In this document: piece after piece, positions 34,216-47,732 of the stretch
How positions within the stretch are numbered: the stretch's first letter is position 1
How the letters are laid out: every line of letters begins with the position of its first letter
Source of the DNA: Absidia repens
Taxonomy: Eukaryota; Mucoromycota; Mucoromycetes; Mucorales; Cunninghamellaceae
Length of the DNA stretch: 64,000 nucleotides
NCBI GenBank assembly: GCA_002105175.1
Contig: MCGE01000031.1
Coordinates: 248,001-312,000, forward strand
Direction of reading: 5' to 3'
The notes under the pieces: generated by a model
Told to the model about the DNA's origin: nothing
Database searches by the model: none
Seen by the model: only the letters and a program-made list of their open reading frames with translations
Program-made: the position numbers and the translations under genes

Positions 34216-34461
34216 GGAGGGGTATTTCTGTGTGTGCATGGGGGAAAAAAAAAAAAAATGGTATGAGTAGAAGGAGTATGTGACTAGAAAGCGGATCCAA
34301 GCAAACGTGGATGTCCAAGTATGTGTGTGGTTGAATGGTGGGCAATAATGTAGAGGCGGTTATCATTATTATTACGTTTGAATAAAAAAGCCCTGTTTGT
34401 TGGCCCAATTATATGAATGTATAGAAACTACGGTATTGATGTCAAGAAGTGTGTATTTCTA

Positions 34462-35106
34462 CAGTGGAAAAAAAAATCTGTCAGTCAATTTTAATCAAAA
34501 AAAAGCCATATTTTTTGATTAAAATTGATTGAACTGATTGAAACTGATTGAATATTGATTGAACATGTCGTCTATGTCAACGGAAGATTCAGTTGATGTA
34601 TATTTTTACAAATATACCCCAGTCAGGCAATAGATGAAGATATTGTATGAGTCATCTTTTTACAATCATCCCCCTCCCCTCTTCCCCTTCATACGAGTAT
34701 TTCTCTTCCACAACACAACACTAGTATACCCTACAAAAAGCAATATAATACATACCCTACAAAAACAAATCAATACATACCCTACAAAACAACACAACAC
34801 ATACCCTACAATGGATAAATAACACATATCCCTCAAAGAATAATATATTTAACACGAAAACAACACACGTATTCCACAAAAACAACGTACACAAATATTT
34901 TTTCAAATGTGATTTTCTTTATTGCAGTGAAATGATAAAATAGACAGTATAGTAAAATGAAAGACAATATACTGTATAGTGACATATAGAGAAGAAGAGG
35001 ATACTAAGATGAAGGGGCAGATGATAGGAATGATGTGCACACTAAAATAATGGGAATTAAGTTCACTAGTGTGGAGAGGGGATGATGAAGATGAGCACTA
35101 AAGTAA
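34462..35106 (+). repeat. Direct repeat R2
   Basis: Right member of the R1/R2 pair, same orientation, same order of blocks. It carries more copies of the CATACCCTACAAAAACAA minisatellite unit (about 34730-34815) than R1, and replaces the R1 head with a perfect inverted repeat. The 1.3 kb between R1 and R2 encodes no reverse transcriptase or transposase that I can see. Confidence 0.75.
34485..34528. repeat. Perfect 18 bp inverted repeat
   Basis: TCAATTTTAATCAAAAAA (34485-34502) is the exact reverse complement of 34511-34528; the loop is AAGCCATA. Together with the adjacent TTGATTGAACTGATTGAA runs it forms a strong cruciform or hairpin at the left end of R2. Confidence 0.85.
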
Positions 35107-35374
35107 AAATAAAAAAAGAATAAAAAGAGACGAAAGAGAAGGGAAGAGAGGAATTTGATAACACTTTTATCATATACCTCACAGTAGCCCGTGATGATTC
35201 AATCCCCGCCATTATTTTTTATTTACTTTATTTTATTCTTATTTTTTATGTTGCTTCTTCTTCCTTTTTTTTTTTATCATCACCCTAACCATCATGTATT
35301 TCTTGTAAGGTGTTTTTGTTTTTTGAATAGGTAACTGCTATGAACCATTCCAACCGGTGATGTTTGTTTTTCTC

Positions 35375-35622
35375 TTTTCTTCATCTCTGTTGATAGCCCG
35401 GTAAGCATCTGAAAGTAGACCCCCCCCCAAAAAAAAAGGCATTCTCACTTATCACTTCTGCCTTTTATCCGTTAGAGCTGTACATTACTCTTGCCTTCCT
35501 TTTCTTCATCTCTGTTTAGAGACCGGTAAGCATCTGATTGTAGAACCTCCCCCCAAAAGAAAGGCATTCTCACTTATCACTTGTCTTTTTACCCTTTGGC
35601 GCTGCACATTACTTTTGTCATC
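35375..35622 (+). repeat. Tandem duplication of a ~123 bp unit
   Basis: Two adjacent units begin TTTTCTTCATCTCTGTT (35375 and 35500). They share CCGGTAAGCATCTGA, a C-run followed by an A-rich run, GGCATTCTCACTTATCACTT and CTG(T/C)ACATTACT. They differ by point changes and homopolymer lengths, so the duplication is not very recent. Confidence 0.8.
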
Positions 35623-35729
35623 TTTTGTGGAGAATAACTAGAAGGTAAGAAAACTGGGCGGTGAAACATCACTACGTGTCGCTTTTTCACACATACCAAG
35701 TTTTTCATATCCTTTTCTCGTAGGCCAAA

Positions 35730-35764
<35 letters not shown>

Positions 35765-36241
35765 GTAGATATAACTTGGTTCCCTTCTACAACATTTCAA
35801 ATATTTCCCAAGATGTAAGGTAATTGCACGAACAAAACATTGCCTTCTGCAAAACAGTACACTCATACTATTCTCTTATAGCACAACTTTCTCTGCTTCA
35901 TACTGAATGATGTTGCTGCGTCCGAGGTGATAATGGCCTATCTTTGCTTCTGTTGGAGGAAGCTCCTTCAGAAGCTATTTAGCAGTAGTTTTGGGGTTTT
36001 TTTGGGTTTTGGGGGGTTGTTAGGTATGTAGTATGTAGTATCTCTGTATAGTTAATATTAGTTGTATTTTATTATAATAATAATTATTTGTATGTAGTAT
36101 TGGTAGTATTATTATCATTATTATTACGTTTGAATAAAAAAGCCCTTTTTGTTGACCCAATTATATGAATGTATAGAAGCTATAGTATTGATGTCAAGAA
36201 GTGTGTATTTCAAATGAGTCATCGTATCAGTCCGTATATAC

Positions 36242-36350
36242 CTTGTATCGTCCAATAAGTGTTCACCATAAACCCGTTTATACCCTTGTATCGTCCAATA
36301 AGTGATCATCATAGACCTGTAAATACTCATCTATCGTCCAATGACTATGT
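36242..36350 (+). repeat. 43 bp minisatellite, about 2.5 units
   Basis: CTTGTATCGTCCAATAAGTG recurs with a 43-base period (anchors at 36245, 36288 and 36331), with diverging 3' halves ((T/A)TCA(C/T)CATA(A/G)ACC...). The last unit is partial. Confidence 0.75.
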
Positions 36351-37013
36351 CCATTATGAGAGAAATATAGACGATGATCAATCAATATTTTATTGATATT
36401 ATTGATTGAATTATTGATAAAAATTGATAGATTTATAAGAAGTCAATCAATAAAAAAATATTGATTGAACTTTATTTTAAGCCCTGATTCAATCAATATT
36501 CAATCAATAAAATCAATATTTTTGTCCGCTTTGTTCAGGTCCGCACTTTGTACTTTTATAAAACCTGTTGATTTTTTTTTGTCGGCTTCGCAGGTGAAAC
36601 TGCCCTGGACAGCCGTGGCGTTCCATTGGTGGTTTCGGCTGGAACCAAACGCCGGATCAAGAGACACTCTTCGTTGGTTCCCAAATGGCAACGACAACAC
36701 CAATGATAGGAATTTATGTAGTTTCACTTCCCCTTTGCTTAACCTATATAGTATAGTTTATATATTTCTTTAATAACCTTTAGTCCTATTTGTTCCCCAA
36801 TTTAAATAACGATAAAGTAGAAATAGTATAAATATCTATATATTTTATTCTGCAATAAACAATAACTTATTTTCTACATTCTAAATCTACTTCCAACTAT
36901 CTCTAATACTTTACTAAACTAAACTAAGCTAAAGTATTCGACCTATTCCTCTTTTGGCAAGTAATCCCTGACCCAGACATTTATACAACCTCCAATCTGA
37001 CATTTTCATATGG

Positions 37014-37086
37014 GTCTTCGTGGTGTAGTTGGTTATCACGTCTGTCTAACACACAGACGGTCTGCGGTTCGAATCCGCACGAAGAC
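37014..37086 (+). tRNA. tRNA-Val (anticodon AAC)
   Basis: A 73-base cloverleaf without intron. The acceptor stem GTCTTCG (37014-37020) pairs with CGAAGAC (37080-37086). The D-arm contains TGTAGTTGGTTATCA (internal A box), the anticodon loop is CTAACAC with anticodon AAC flanked by an ACAGA stem, and the T-arm is GCGGTTCGAATCCGC (B box). A T-run starting at 37088 gives a Pol III terminator. CCA is not encoded, as in eukaryotic nuclear tRNAs. It is an isolated copy within repeats. Confidence 0.95.
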
Positions 37087-38499
37087 ATTTTTTCGTGAAA
37101 ATCACGACGAGATAGTCACCTTTTATAGTAATCTATTCTCGGTCTTTTCTCTTTTATCAGATTTGCTATTGCTTTTTGATACAGTATAACATATTTGTGT
37201 AAGAATAGCGCTTTTTTTTTAATGTATCCAAGGCAATATTTACGTAGTTTGGGAGTTACTTCTTTATGTAGTAATGGGAAGAATGCGTTTGATAATTCAA
37301 GTTGGTCGATTCTGGCCCAGGAGTCGAGGAACTTTTACGGCTAATTTTGGTTGCTAGGTCGTAAGTGGAAATTGTATTTGTAGGTTTTTTTTTTTTTTTT
37401 ATGTGCATACTAGAACCTTCTAAGATGAAGTTCAACTGTGTAGCTTTATAAAGGCTCGAAAATAAAATAGGATTAAACTTGAAAATCCGAAATGTGATGT
37501 ATTATTTTCAAATATGAAAATAATAAGGTCAATAAAATAAATAAAGACTTGGATCAAATCAAAGAAGAAAACTAAAATAAAATGCAGACTCAGCCGTCAA
37601 AAGTTTATACAAAAAGATATTCCAAAAATTGGAATAAAAGAAAGACAACAAGCTTTGAGTGATTTAAAAAAACCTTGATAATAAACTATTGATAAAATGA
37701 AATAAAAAAAAGATTCCTTTTTTTCTTCTTTTTTCTTCAGTATTTATACTTTTTTTCAAAAAGGTTTCAGTTGTGTTGAATTCTCGAAATTGAATTCTCA
37801 AAACTGATTTTTCACTACTGATCTTTCACGACTGATTTTTCATTACTGCATTTTTAAAATTCCGCCAATAAGCGTTCAGCGTAACAAACTACCACGCAAA
37901 GTCGTTTAGCGAACAAAAAAAAAAAAAAAAGCACTGTGATATGTGGGTGAGCTAATTCGACATGACAAACTATATGTATGAGACATTTAGTAAAGGTAAA
38001 ACTATGAGACATATTATTTTTTAAAAGTAACTATATAAGCTGTAACTGCCAAACTAAACTTGCCTGACGATTACATACAATAATACGTACTTGAATGTGA
38101 GACGACTAGGATTTTCTGTGGGTGAGTTGGATATCTTGTTGCAGAACAAACATACCGTAAGATAAACTAGTCCAATCAAAAGGGGGTATGTTATTCTTCG
38201 ATAGATGACAAGTTACTACTAAATACAGTAGAGACTAACAAAATTTGGCCGAACTGCTCTATCTTGTCTGCAAAGGTACCAAGAGGAAAGAACAACCATA
38301 CTGCCGACGTTGAATGGTGGCAGCTGTTGCCAATACAATAGAACTCTTATGTTGATGATCTTGTATTGAGATGATTGTCATGGAAAAAAGAGACGCCACC
38401 AAAAAAGAGGTCTGTTCCTTTATTATATCCACTACCATTAAAAAAAAAAAAAGCGCCATCCTTTGACGAGACCCAGAAAATAATATTTCAAATACCGCA

Positions 38500-39500
38500 C
38501 ACGTGAATATTTATTTTCGCTCTTTATTTTTTTTTTCGATTCTCTCTTTCCTTTTTTTCTTATAATTCGACTTGTATCAAGTTATTTTGGAATTAGATTA
38601 GCATCAGGACTAGTTTAGAAGGGGTTGCAGCTCAGGGATTACAAGATGCGTGGAGAAACCCTTTCATTTTGGATTCAGGATTTTGGACCACCATTAGCTG
38701 GCTCTTTGAAGCCTACATCTACTTGGCTTGAAGTGAATTGGTCCATAGTTTATATTCATGTTCCAATAAAAATGTCTCTTTTTACATAAATTAATGAAAA
38801 ATGTCCCATTAGTCTTTCCCTCATGTGTTGTGCAATTCATCCATTATTTACTACCATCACTCCTTTAGACTAAAGTTGACCATTGTTGTGCTTTAACAAA
38901 GAAAATCTCTGCGATCTATCTCACGCATTATACTGTACAGCAATTAGCTTAAATTTACAACCATATCTTTGAATCGTTGTTGACCATTCTTTAAATCTCA
39001 TGTAGTCTTTCTCATGCTATTTACAATAGATCCTTCTACCGAATCTCTTGTTCCAATGAACCGACCAGATTTAGTTTTAGTATTTATTTATATGCTTCAA
39101 TAAAATATGTCTTTTATTAATCATCCTCTGACCAACAGCATAGCGGACAATGTCGCTATTGTAACTGTTTTTTGAGTGTCTTACAAAGACTTGCTTTCTA
39201 ATTCACTCCCTCTAATTACTTCCTGCCATACCCTAGGGACTGATTAACAGTCTCTGATTACTTATTGTGAAAATAGTTGTATTCGTACAAATGAATTTAG
39301 GGGATATTGTGCATGCGTCGCCGCTATAGATAATTTTGTACTGTTTTCTAACCTAATTATAACCACTCACCCATCCTCTTGAGACCTTGCGACTATTTGA
39401 CAGTTCAAGGTTATTCAATATGATAGTACTCCGCTTTACCATTTATATCAATTAGCCTAGACCGTGCCCCAGCGTAACCCACAGTAGATTGAATATATTA
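38500..39500 (+). repeat. Dispersed non-coding repeat, copy C
   Basis: This starts near GCACACGTGAATATTTATTT (38497-38516), then CT/T-rich DNA. The core at about 38560-38720 contains GCATCAGGACTAGTTTAGAA, GGGGTTGCAGCTCAGGGATT and GTGGAGAAACCCTTTCATTT. The tail contains TGCTTCAATAAAATATGTC (39092-39110). It shares block order with copy A over roughly 1 kb. No coding frame is conserved. Confidence 0.7.
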
Positions 39501-39518
39501 GATATATCTAGCTCGGAT

Positions 39519-39555
<37 letters not shown>

Positions 39556-40492
39556 GCTTTTTTCTCTTAGTTTTATTCGCTGCGTACTTGGGAATGAATC
39601 AGAAGACATCGCGTTTGAAGTGTTGAAGCAATATCAATTACCCATTTAATACCAAATACCAGTGGGGAGAAAGGAATGGTTCTTGGGCGTAGTCAAACCC
39701 CGAAAATTCGCGGCATGAACTCACGCTCACCAAGTCGTTACCACTGTCTGCATCCAGCCAAAGAGATAAAAAAATAATAATCATACAATGATATCGGAAC
39801 AGGAGAGATGAACAATGCAGGTAAATAAACACGCTGAAGTAGAAAGCGTTGTTTTAAAAACCATGCATTCCTATTTTTATCTTAGCTGTCAATACCATGA
39901 CAAACGCAGAGCGGAAAATCGCACTACTATCAGGTCTTTTTTTTTTTTTTTTGCTTTCTTTTTTTTTAAAAAAGGAAAAACCATGATTCTTTAAAACCTG
40001 ATTCTTCAAATATGAAAGCCACCACCTTCATAATCACTGTATTATATTCTCTTTTTTAATTGAGGAGAAAATGCGGCGTTTTAATCAGTAATTAATGGGC
40101 GATTAGAGCGCTGTGTACACTGAAATACTAAACCAACCAATGATGATAAACTGTGAGCCCTAAGGTCCCCCTTATTTTTATTTATTGTATATGATAAATA
40201 TCCCCTTTATTTGAAAGAAATTTTGTTGATATTATCTATATATAATATATATAGATTACTCAATGACATAAGCTATATTCGAGTCTTCGGTCAAAGGGGA
40301 GTTTGAGTGTGATATGGCTGGCCATGCCAAAAAAAAAAAAATTACCACAGTAAAAAAGTCCGCTTGTGTCGCCTGGTTAATGAGATTGACTGGTTTACTA
40401 TTTAGGGGGTGGAAGCCTTTTTTTTTATTTTATTTTCTTCTTTTCGGTCTTTTCTGTCCACTTTATATTATTGATTGTGCCATCTATTCATT

Positions 40493-42180
<1,688 letters not shown>

Positions 42181-42782
42181 ATCAATCATCATTCCCTCTT
42201 TTTATCTAGTTTTTAGTTTTTATCATTTCTGTCTTTATTTTTTTATTTATTTTCTTTTATCTTTATACCTTTGTCATTATTTGATTTTCTATTTGAATCC
42301 TACAAAAATAAAGCATCATCTTTACAAAAATCACTTTTTTTTTATATATATTGTTGTATTTTGAAATGGGGTTGAAAAATATAAGCATCATTATTATATT
42401 TTAATGAAAATGAACAAAATGATATGTCATTATTTGTCAGAGAAAAGAGGAATGTGAAAGCACAATAGTATACACTACATGACCAATTCATTGTATGTAT
42501 GTTTTACAGGAATAAAAAAAAAAACATGAAGCATATAGATTGTTGTTTTGTTTGTAATAAAGATGGATAGTTTTTATTGATTTCATTTGATCATCAGCAA
42601 TCGATACATAACATAAAAGAGGGTTGTCTAAAACTACATACCTAAAGTATTGTGATGATACTAGATTTGTATATGTGAATGTAAAGGGATATAAACTAAA
42701 TGTGTATATATATATGGGTGCGCGAAGGATATATATGTTTAATGTAGGTATAAAGGGTAGGGAATAGGGGCAAAGATGACCA
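42181..42782. other. Convergent 3' flanks of the MAP kinase and F-box genes
   Basis: AT-rich with AATAAA near 42308. No gene seen. Confidence 0.4.
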
Positions 42783-45700
42783 TCAAGAAATAACGCTGCG
42801 CAATAAGCCTTCCCGACTAGTGACCACCACTTCATGACCCGATACGACATTCACATCAATACCACGTACACGGCCATAAGGAAGAGGGGTATTTGTTCGT
42901 TCTGATGCAGTTGCCGCCACATTATCAATAGTACCTGTGACTTCTCCTGTTTCAATATCTAAAACCGTCACCTTACCATCCTCGGTCAATAAAAACAACG
43001 ACGTACATAAAACATTGTAAGCTGTATATTTGACTGTCATAGCTGATGGCGATCCACCGTCGTTCCATATTGGTCTATCAAAAACATGGGTGAGAAGCAT
43101 GGCGTGATGATTTTTGGGTGGAGATAAGGGCCATTCAACTTGCTTTGCCTGTTGTTGTAGTTTGGGGTTGCGTTTCAGTAACCGTCGTATTTCAAAGGGG
43201 ATGTATGAGATTGTATAGTGTCGTTCATCTAATTGGAAGCGTTCGTATATCATGCGGAGTCCTAATGATCGTAAGTGTTGAGAGCCTCGTCGCCACCATG
43301 GGAATACTTTTGTCCATTCTACATGTTTTTGCCAATTATCGTTAACGTCATCAGTTGTTTTCGAATCTACCATAATCGTATCATCATCGTCATCGTCATC
43401 GTCTTCTCCGCCGTCATTATAGTTCATGTCATCATCGTGCCGTTGTAAAGGGTCCCAATCTTGCTGTAATAAAAACGATATATCCCAGACTTTGATTTCC
43501 AGTCGATTCATCCGATTGTCGCCAACTGCAATAAGCCGAAATCCACGATGCACCAATTCCTCATTGCTTGGTGTCCGATGATCCCAATATGGTGGAAGCA
43601 CCATCGTTGATTCCAAACCCCAGGGTCGTACTTCGTGTCGGAAATCCATTTCAAAATCATCATCAGCAGCATCAATATCAGCGTTAACATCCACATCAAT
43701 GTCCTCGTCATCATCGCTGGCGTTCATTTCTTGTTGTCCTTGTATCATTTGCCCTGTCAGTTGATCAATGCCATCACGCTGATTCTAAAATAGCAATAAA
43801 GAATATATATGTTAATTGTGAATGCTCAGCAACTCCCCTTCCTTCCGCCCTCCCCCACTCCTGGTCTTTGTTACCCTTGTTATCATTTGGTCTAAGATAA
43901 TAACAGCATCGTTCAGCTCAGCCGGCTCCAAGTGGGTTTCATCTACACGATCAGGCCGTGTTGGTGGCGGTACGGGAGGTGGGTGTCGTTCGGCATTACG
44001 GCGAAGATGTTGATGATGCAACGGTGTGTGTCGGTTGTTTCGAGCTCCATGTCGTTGTTGGTGTTCTGATTGTTGTTGTGGTTGTTCCGATTTCCAAGGA
44101 AGAGTTCCTACTTTAACACCAAATCGCCAGTCATAAACAGAAAGTTCGTTGCTGCCGTAGCTGCCAGTGCATATCAAATGATTCAGGCGTGTTGGGTATC
44201 GGAAATGAATCATACAGCTGATATGAGATCCCAAGTAAACCGTATGGATAAGTTTTGCCGGTGGTGGTGGTGGTGGTGATAACTGAAGTAAAGAGTTGAT
44301 ATTTGCTTTTATTGATGAATCTATCGTGGTTTCTCGAGATTGCTGATATTGTCGATGATGTTGGTGAGGTTGAGGAGGTGAGTGAATTGGTCGATGCTGG
44401 TGCTGGTGCTGCTGTTGTTGTTGCTGAAGATGTGAAGGCACTGACCCACGTCGAACAGGTACAATACGACGTGAGGCTGGATTCCATGTAACAGACGTCA
44501 AAGCAGGATCTAATATATTTGGGTCCCCACGAAGATCGAATTGTATGAGCTTACCACAGCCATCGGTGTCAGGAGAGGTAGGGCCAACTGCCAGAATAAA
44601 AAGTGTAAAATGAGGATCATATTCTGTATGTTCAGGTGCCACCATTTGTAACCAATCTTTTACGTTGCGTTTCGTAAAGTTGCTTGTTGATCCGCCGTCA
44701 TTTGGTGTTGTTGTAGTAGTGTTTCCTTCGTCACCTTCGCCAGTATCGTCGAATGTCCAAGAGAAATCAGAAAAGAAAAATATTTCTCTACCCATAAATC
44801 GTCCATCCAAGGGAACGTTGGCCAAACATTGAGTAGCACCATTGTCAAATAAACGATAAATCAAGACAGCCTGCCACAAATCCACTCGATCATCGTTTTC
44901 ATCCAAGTCATCGTCGAATTCGAGGTTACCGCCACCACCATGTACGTCAATTGGTTGTCCAATAGCTAATGCAAAGAGTCGAATAGATTGATATGATTGG
45001 CCAGGATCATGACCATCGGAGACTATGGGTTCTTGATACGCACCGTTTGTACCCCAACCACTTGACATGTAATTTCAGGAGGCACAAAGTTGATTTCCAG
45101 TTCACGTATCAGGCGCCATGAAGGATAGTCCCAGAATAAGATTTTATGTTCGGATCGCTTTGAGTGACAGTCGCCTCGTACAACAGCTCTTCGATGCTTT
45201 CCAGTAGCCACCACACCAGTTTGAGTGACACGATTGATGTCCACAACAAGGGGTCTTGAATACGGAAGGGTATAGAAGTCGCCGGGTAAATATGTGCCGT
45301 AGTGAACTGCGATCAAATGAAGGTTCAGCCAGAGGTATAGAGGAAGAAGGGCCATGTGGGCTAAGGTCAATGGAAGCAGAAGTCATATCGGGCATAGTAT
45401 ACAAACTGTCGTCTGTGCTTGATAGAGCAGTACTATCTCTGATATAATGCTGGTGATTGTCAACGAAATTCGGCTCTTGAGGGCGGGTGAGATTTTTATA
45501 AGATGGAGATGATGGTGAAGGTGATGACGAAGATCGAGCCAATTCATGGATTTTGCGTTTCCGATTGATTACTGGATCCAAAGAGGGTTCGTCTGGCACA
45601 AAGTCGAATGTAAGAGATCTGCTGCGTCGCTTTTGTTTGGCAAGGTGGATGACAAACGCTCGCCAATCGATCAATTGTCGCCGAAAAGCATACGGTATGT

Positions 45701-45950
45701 GGTAGCCCCAGTTTTTAAAGTTTTGCTGAAAAAGTTGATACCAGAGTGTTTGGTCTTGTATGAGACTATTGAATAATAGTAATAACGTTTGGTATAACGG
45801 TGTTAGTTTCCTAGTTAATCCTTGATTTCGTTTTTAACTACTTTACCATCTTAGTTTCGTTGAGACCTTCTCCAGCTCGAGTAGTTGCCATTCGGTAGTA
45901 GCAATAAAACTAGCAATACGAAGGATAATCTCGTCAGGTAGTCGCTCCAT
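42783..45950 (-). CDS. F-box protein with propeller-like C-terminal region
   Basis: Five exons (minus strand): 45950-45847, 45810-45407, 45360-45067, 45022-43875, 43784-42783; 983 residues in frame. The N-terminus MERLPDEIILRIASFIATTE is a clear F-box; together with LYQTLLLLFNSLIQDQTLWY it should bind Skp1 in an SCF ubiquitin ligase. The rest has WD-like fragments (SEHKILFWDYPSWRLIREL, NRMNRLEIKVWDISFLL, LLTEDGKVTVLDIETGEVTG, VVTSREGLLRSVIS), consistent with a degenerate propeller for substrate binding. Acidic and His/Gln/Pro-rich low-complexity inserts separate the blades, for example around 44400 and 43390. Introns two and three are only 46 and 44 bases. The third (45066-45023) removes a stretch that itself reads like protein in one frame, so that junction is uncertain. 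I do not recognise the orthologue. Confidence 0.78.
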
Positions 45951-47732
45951 GGAAAAAAAAGGGTTTCGAATAAAAAAAAAAAGAAGGGAGAAAAAGACGA
46001 AAATTGAACCCAGATACATAGATTTTTTTTTAGAAAAAAAAAAAGAAAGAAACGTGACCTTACCTTACCGAAGGTGCTTGAAAGGAAAATCTTTTTTTTG
46101 GGGGGGGGCTAAAGTAAATGGGTAAAAGAGTATCAGTTGATCTGAAAAGTCATTTTTATTTCCATACTCAGTTTTTGAGTCTAGTGGATTTTAAAATGAC
46201 AACAGACATAAACCTTTATTGGCTCCTTAAGCACATAACATATATCATTAACGTGTACTGTCTATAATATAAAGCCAGTAATAATAATGATGAATATTGA
46301 TGAGGAAAGTAAGGAGGGATTATTATTCTTTTTAACCCCGAGATCTGATGATATGAAGAGAAACAAAACAAATTATGGGTTCGAGACCATAATTACTGAA
46401 AACAAAAGTGATGGATACAGGTTAAGAATTCATGTAATATAATGTGTACGTAGAAGATGGATACGCAATATTGTAAAATATAAAAAGACAAAGAAGAGAA
46501 AAAGGGGAGAGGCTCAAAAAGGAGTATTTATTGTAAAAGATTTCTTTATATACCATGATACCAATTGATCATGGCTTGCATGATTGATCAGTATTGATTT
46601 TATATACCGATTTCCGAATTTCGGGGAAAATGGGGAGTGCCTCATATCTTTTTTTTAGAAGTCATTATAACTTGTGCCATTATATCATAATGACAGATCA
46701 CTAAGTCTGATGAATGACCAACACACATTTGTCATGCTTGTTAGTAACCTGGGTATGAGTGAAAGCACGTGAGTCACTTAACACTATTAGCACCAAACTT
46801 CTCACGGTAAAGATATTCTGTAATGCTCGTTCCTGAAAACATTAGAGCGCCGAATGAAATACAGCTCGAACATTTTAATGATCAGGGTTTTGCTGAAACA
46901 TTCAAAACAAAAAAAGCAAATGTTCTTAAACATTTATATATATTGAATGATATTTGCGATTAAGGTAATAAATAGCATTATAAATATGCATGTGGCCTCC
47001 TTTTAATGATGATGAAATGTACAGTACAATGATGGATGTATGACCCCGGTTTGCCTGCTGCTTGAAATAAAAAAAGTTTAATTTTTTTTTGTACAGCACA
47101 TTTTTGTCGATTTTCATTGGTTGAGTTGGTATGAAAAAAGTCAATCCTGGGTAAAATGTAATGATGTAGCTCTTTTTGGCACAGGCTTGGTTTGTATGAT
47201 ATATTGGAAAAAGCTGAATCCTCCGAAGAATGGTATTTCTGGCGATGTGATTGGTTAAGCCCTTACATTTGGTCCAACCATATTTCTTTATTTGATCAGA
47301 GAAGCAAAAAGCATAAGAAAGATGGAAATCATATCCCTTATTCATCACATGGATAGTGTGCATTGAAAGATGATAATAATTTTCCATTTCGTTTTTTTTT
47401 TTTTTTTTTTAGTATAACATCAGATTTTTAATAGTGATGAATGATAGACTTTTGGTTCATTTTTATAAAGCAGTAAAAGAGGGTCCACCAAAAAGACTAA
47501 ATATCATTTAGCTGCTTTTTTGGGGACAGATACTATTTTAAAGCCAGTCAGGTGCGTTCCCATTTCTTTTTTTCACTCTTTTTTTTCACTCTTTTTTTTC
47601 ACTCTTTTTTTTTGTTGTTTTGCTTTTCTTTATTTTCAACCGTTTTGTTACTTCATTAGTACCATTACTATTACTTGTATACTCATACGTTTTATTCCTT
47701 ACTCTATTGTTGCTACTGTTGTTTGAATAGAA
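45951..47732. promoter_or_regulatory. Intergenic, divergent promoters of the F-box and GATA genes
   Basis: About 1.8 kb without convincing exons; the longest frame (46926-47387, minus) has no recognisable domain. Just upstream of the GATA start is a tandem TTTTTTTTCACTC tract (about 47563-47612) and other pyrimidine-rich DNA, typical of a leader. Short palindromes occur near 46560-46625. Confidence 0.4.

Larger units (their letters stand above)
32240..36500. repeat. Gene-poor block of nested repeats
   Basis: There is no recognisable gene. The block is built from a ~600 bp direct-repeat pair (about 32510-33120 and 34462-35106), a ~100 bp pair (34361-34459 and 36113-36211), a tandem duplication (35375-35497 and 35500-35622), a 43 bp minisatellite (about 36242-36350), a perfect 18 bp inverted repeat (34485-34528) and a GC-rich hairpin island (34090-34215). 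AT-rich TTGATTGAAT-type palindromes recur at 32530-32610, 34480-34560 and 36375-36515. It looks like an accumulation of degraded non-autonomous mobile elements. Confidence 0.6.
36501..40492. other. Gene-poor interval with one tRNA and a dispersed repeat copy
   Basis: About 4 kb without a convincing protein gene. A short less AT-rich patch at 36590-36680 has open frames on both strands but no recognisable domain. It contains tRNA-Val at 37014-37086, dispersed repeat copy C (about 38500-39500), T-tracts at 39521-39554 and 39938-39951, and AT palindromes near 40215-40257 just upstream of the MAP kinase gene. Confidence 0.45.

Noticed and set aside
36242..36350. 43 bp periodic repeat as a CRISPR array
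   Set aside because: The units are adjacent and diverge without unique spacers, the host is eukaryotic and no cas genes are present. It is a minisatellite.
32240..36500. Complete autonomous transposon in the repeat block
   Set aside because: I found no reverse transcriptase, integrase, DDE transposase, Rep/helicase or tyrosine recombinase motif in any frame.
46926..47387. 153-codon frame on the minus strand between the F-box and GATA genes
   Set aside because: The composition is that of AT-rich intergenic DNA (Lys, Tyr, Ile and Asn codons). No recognisable motif.
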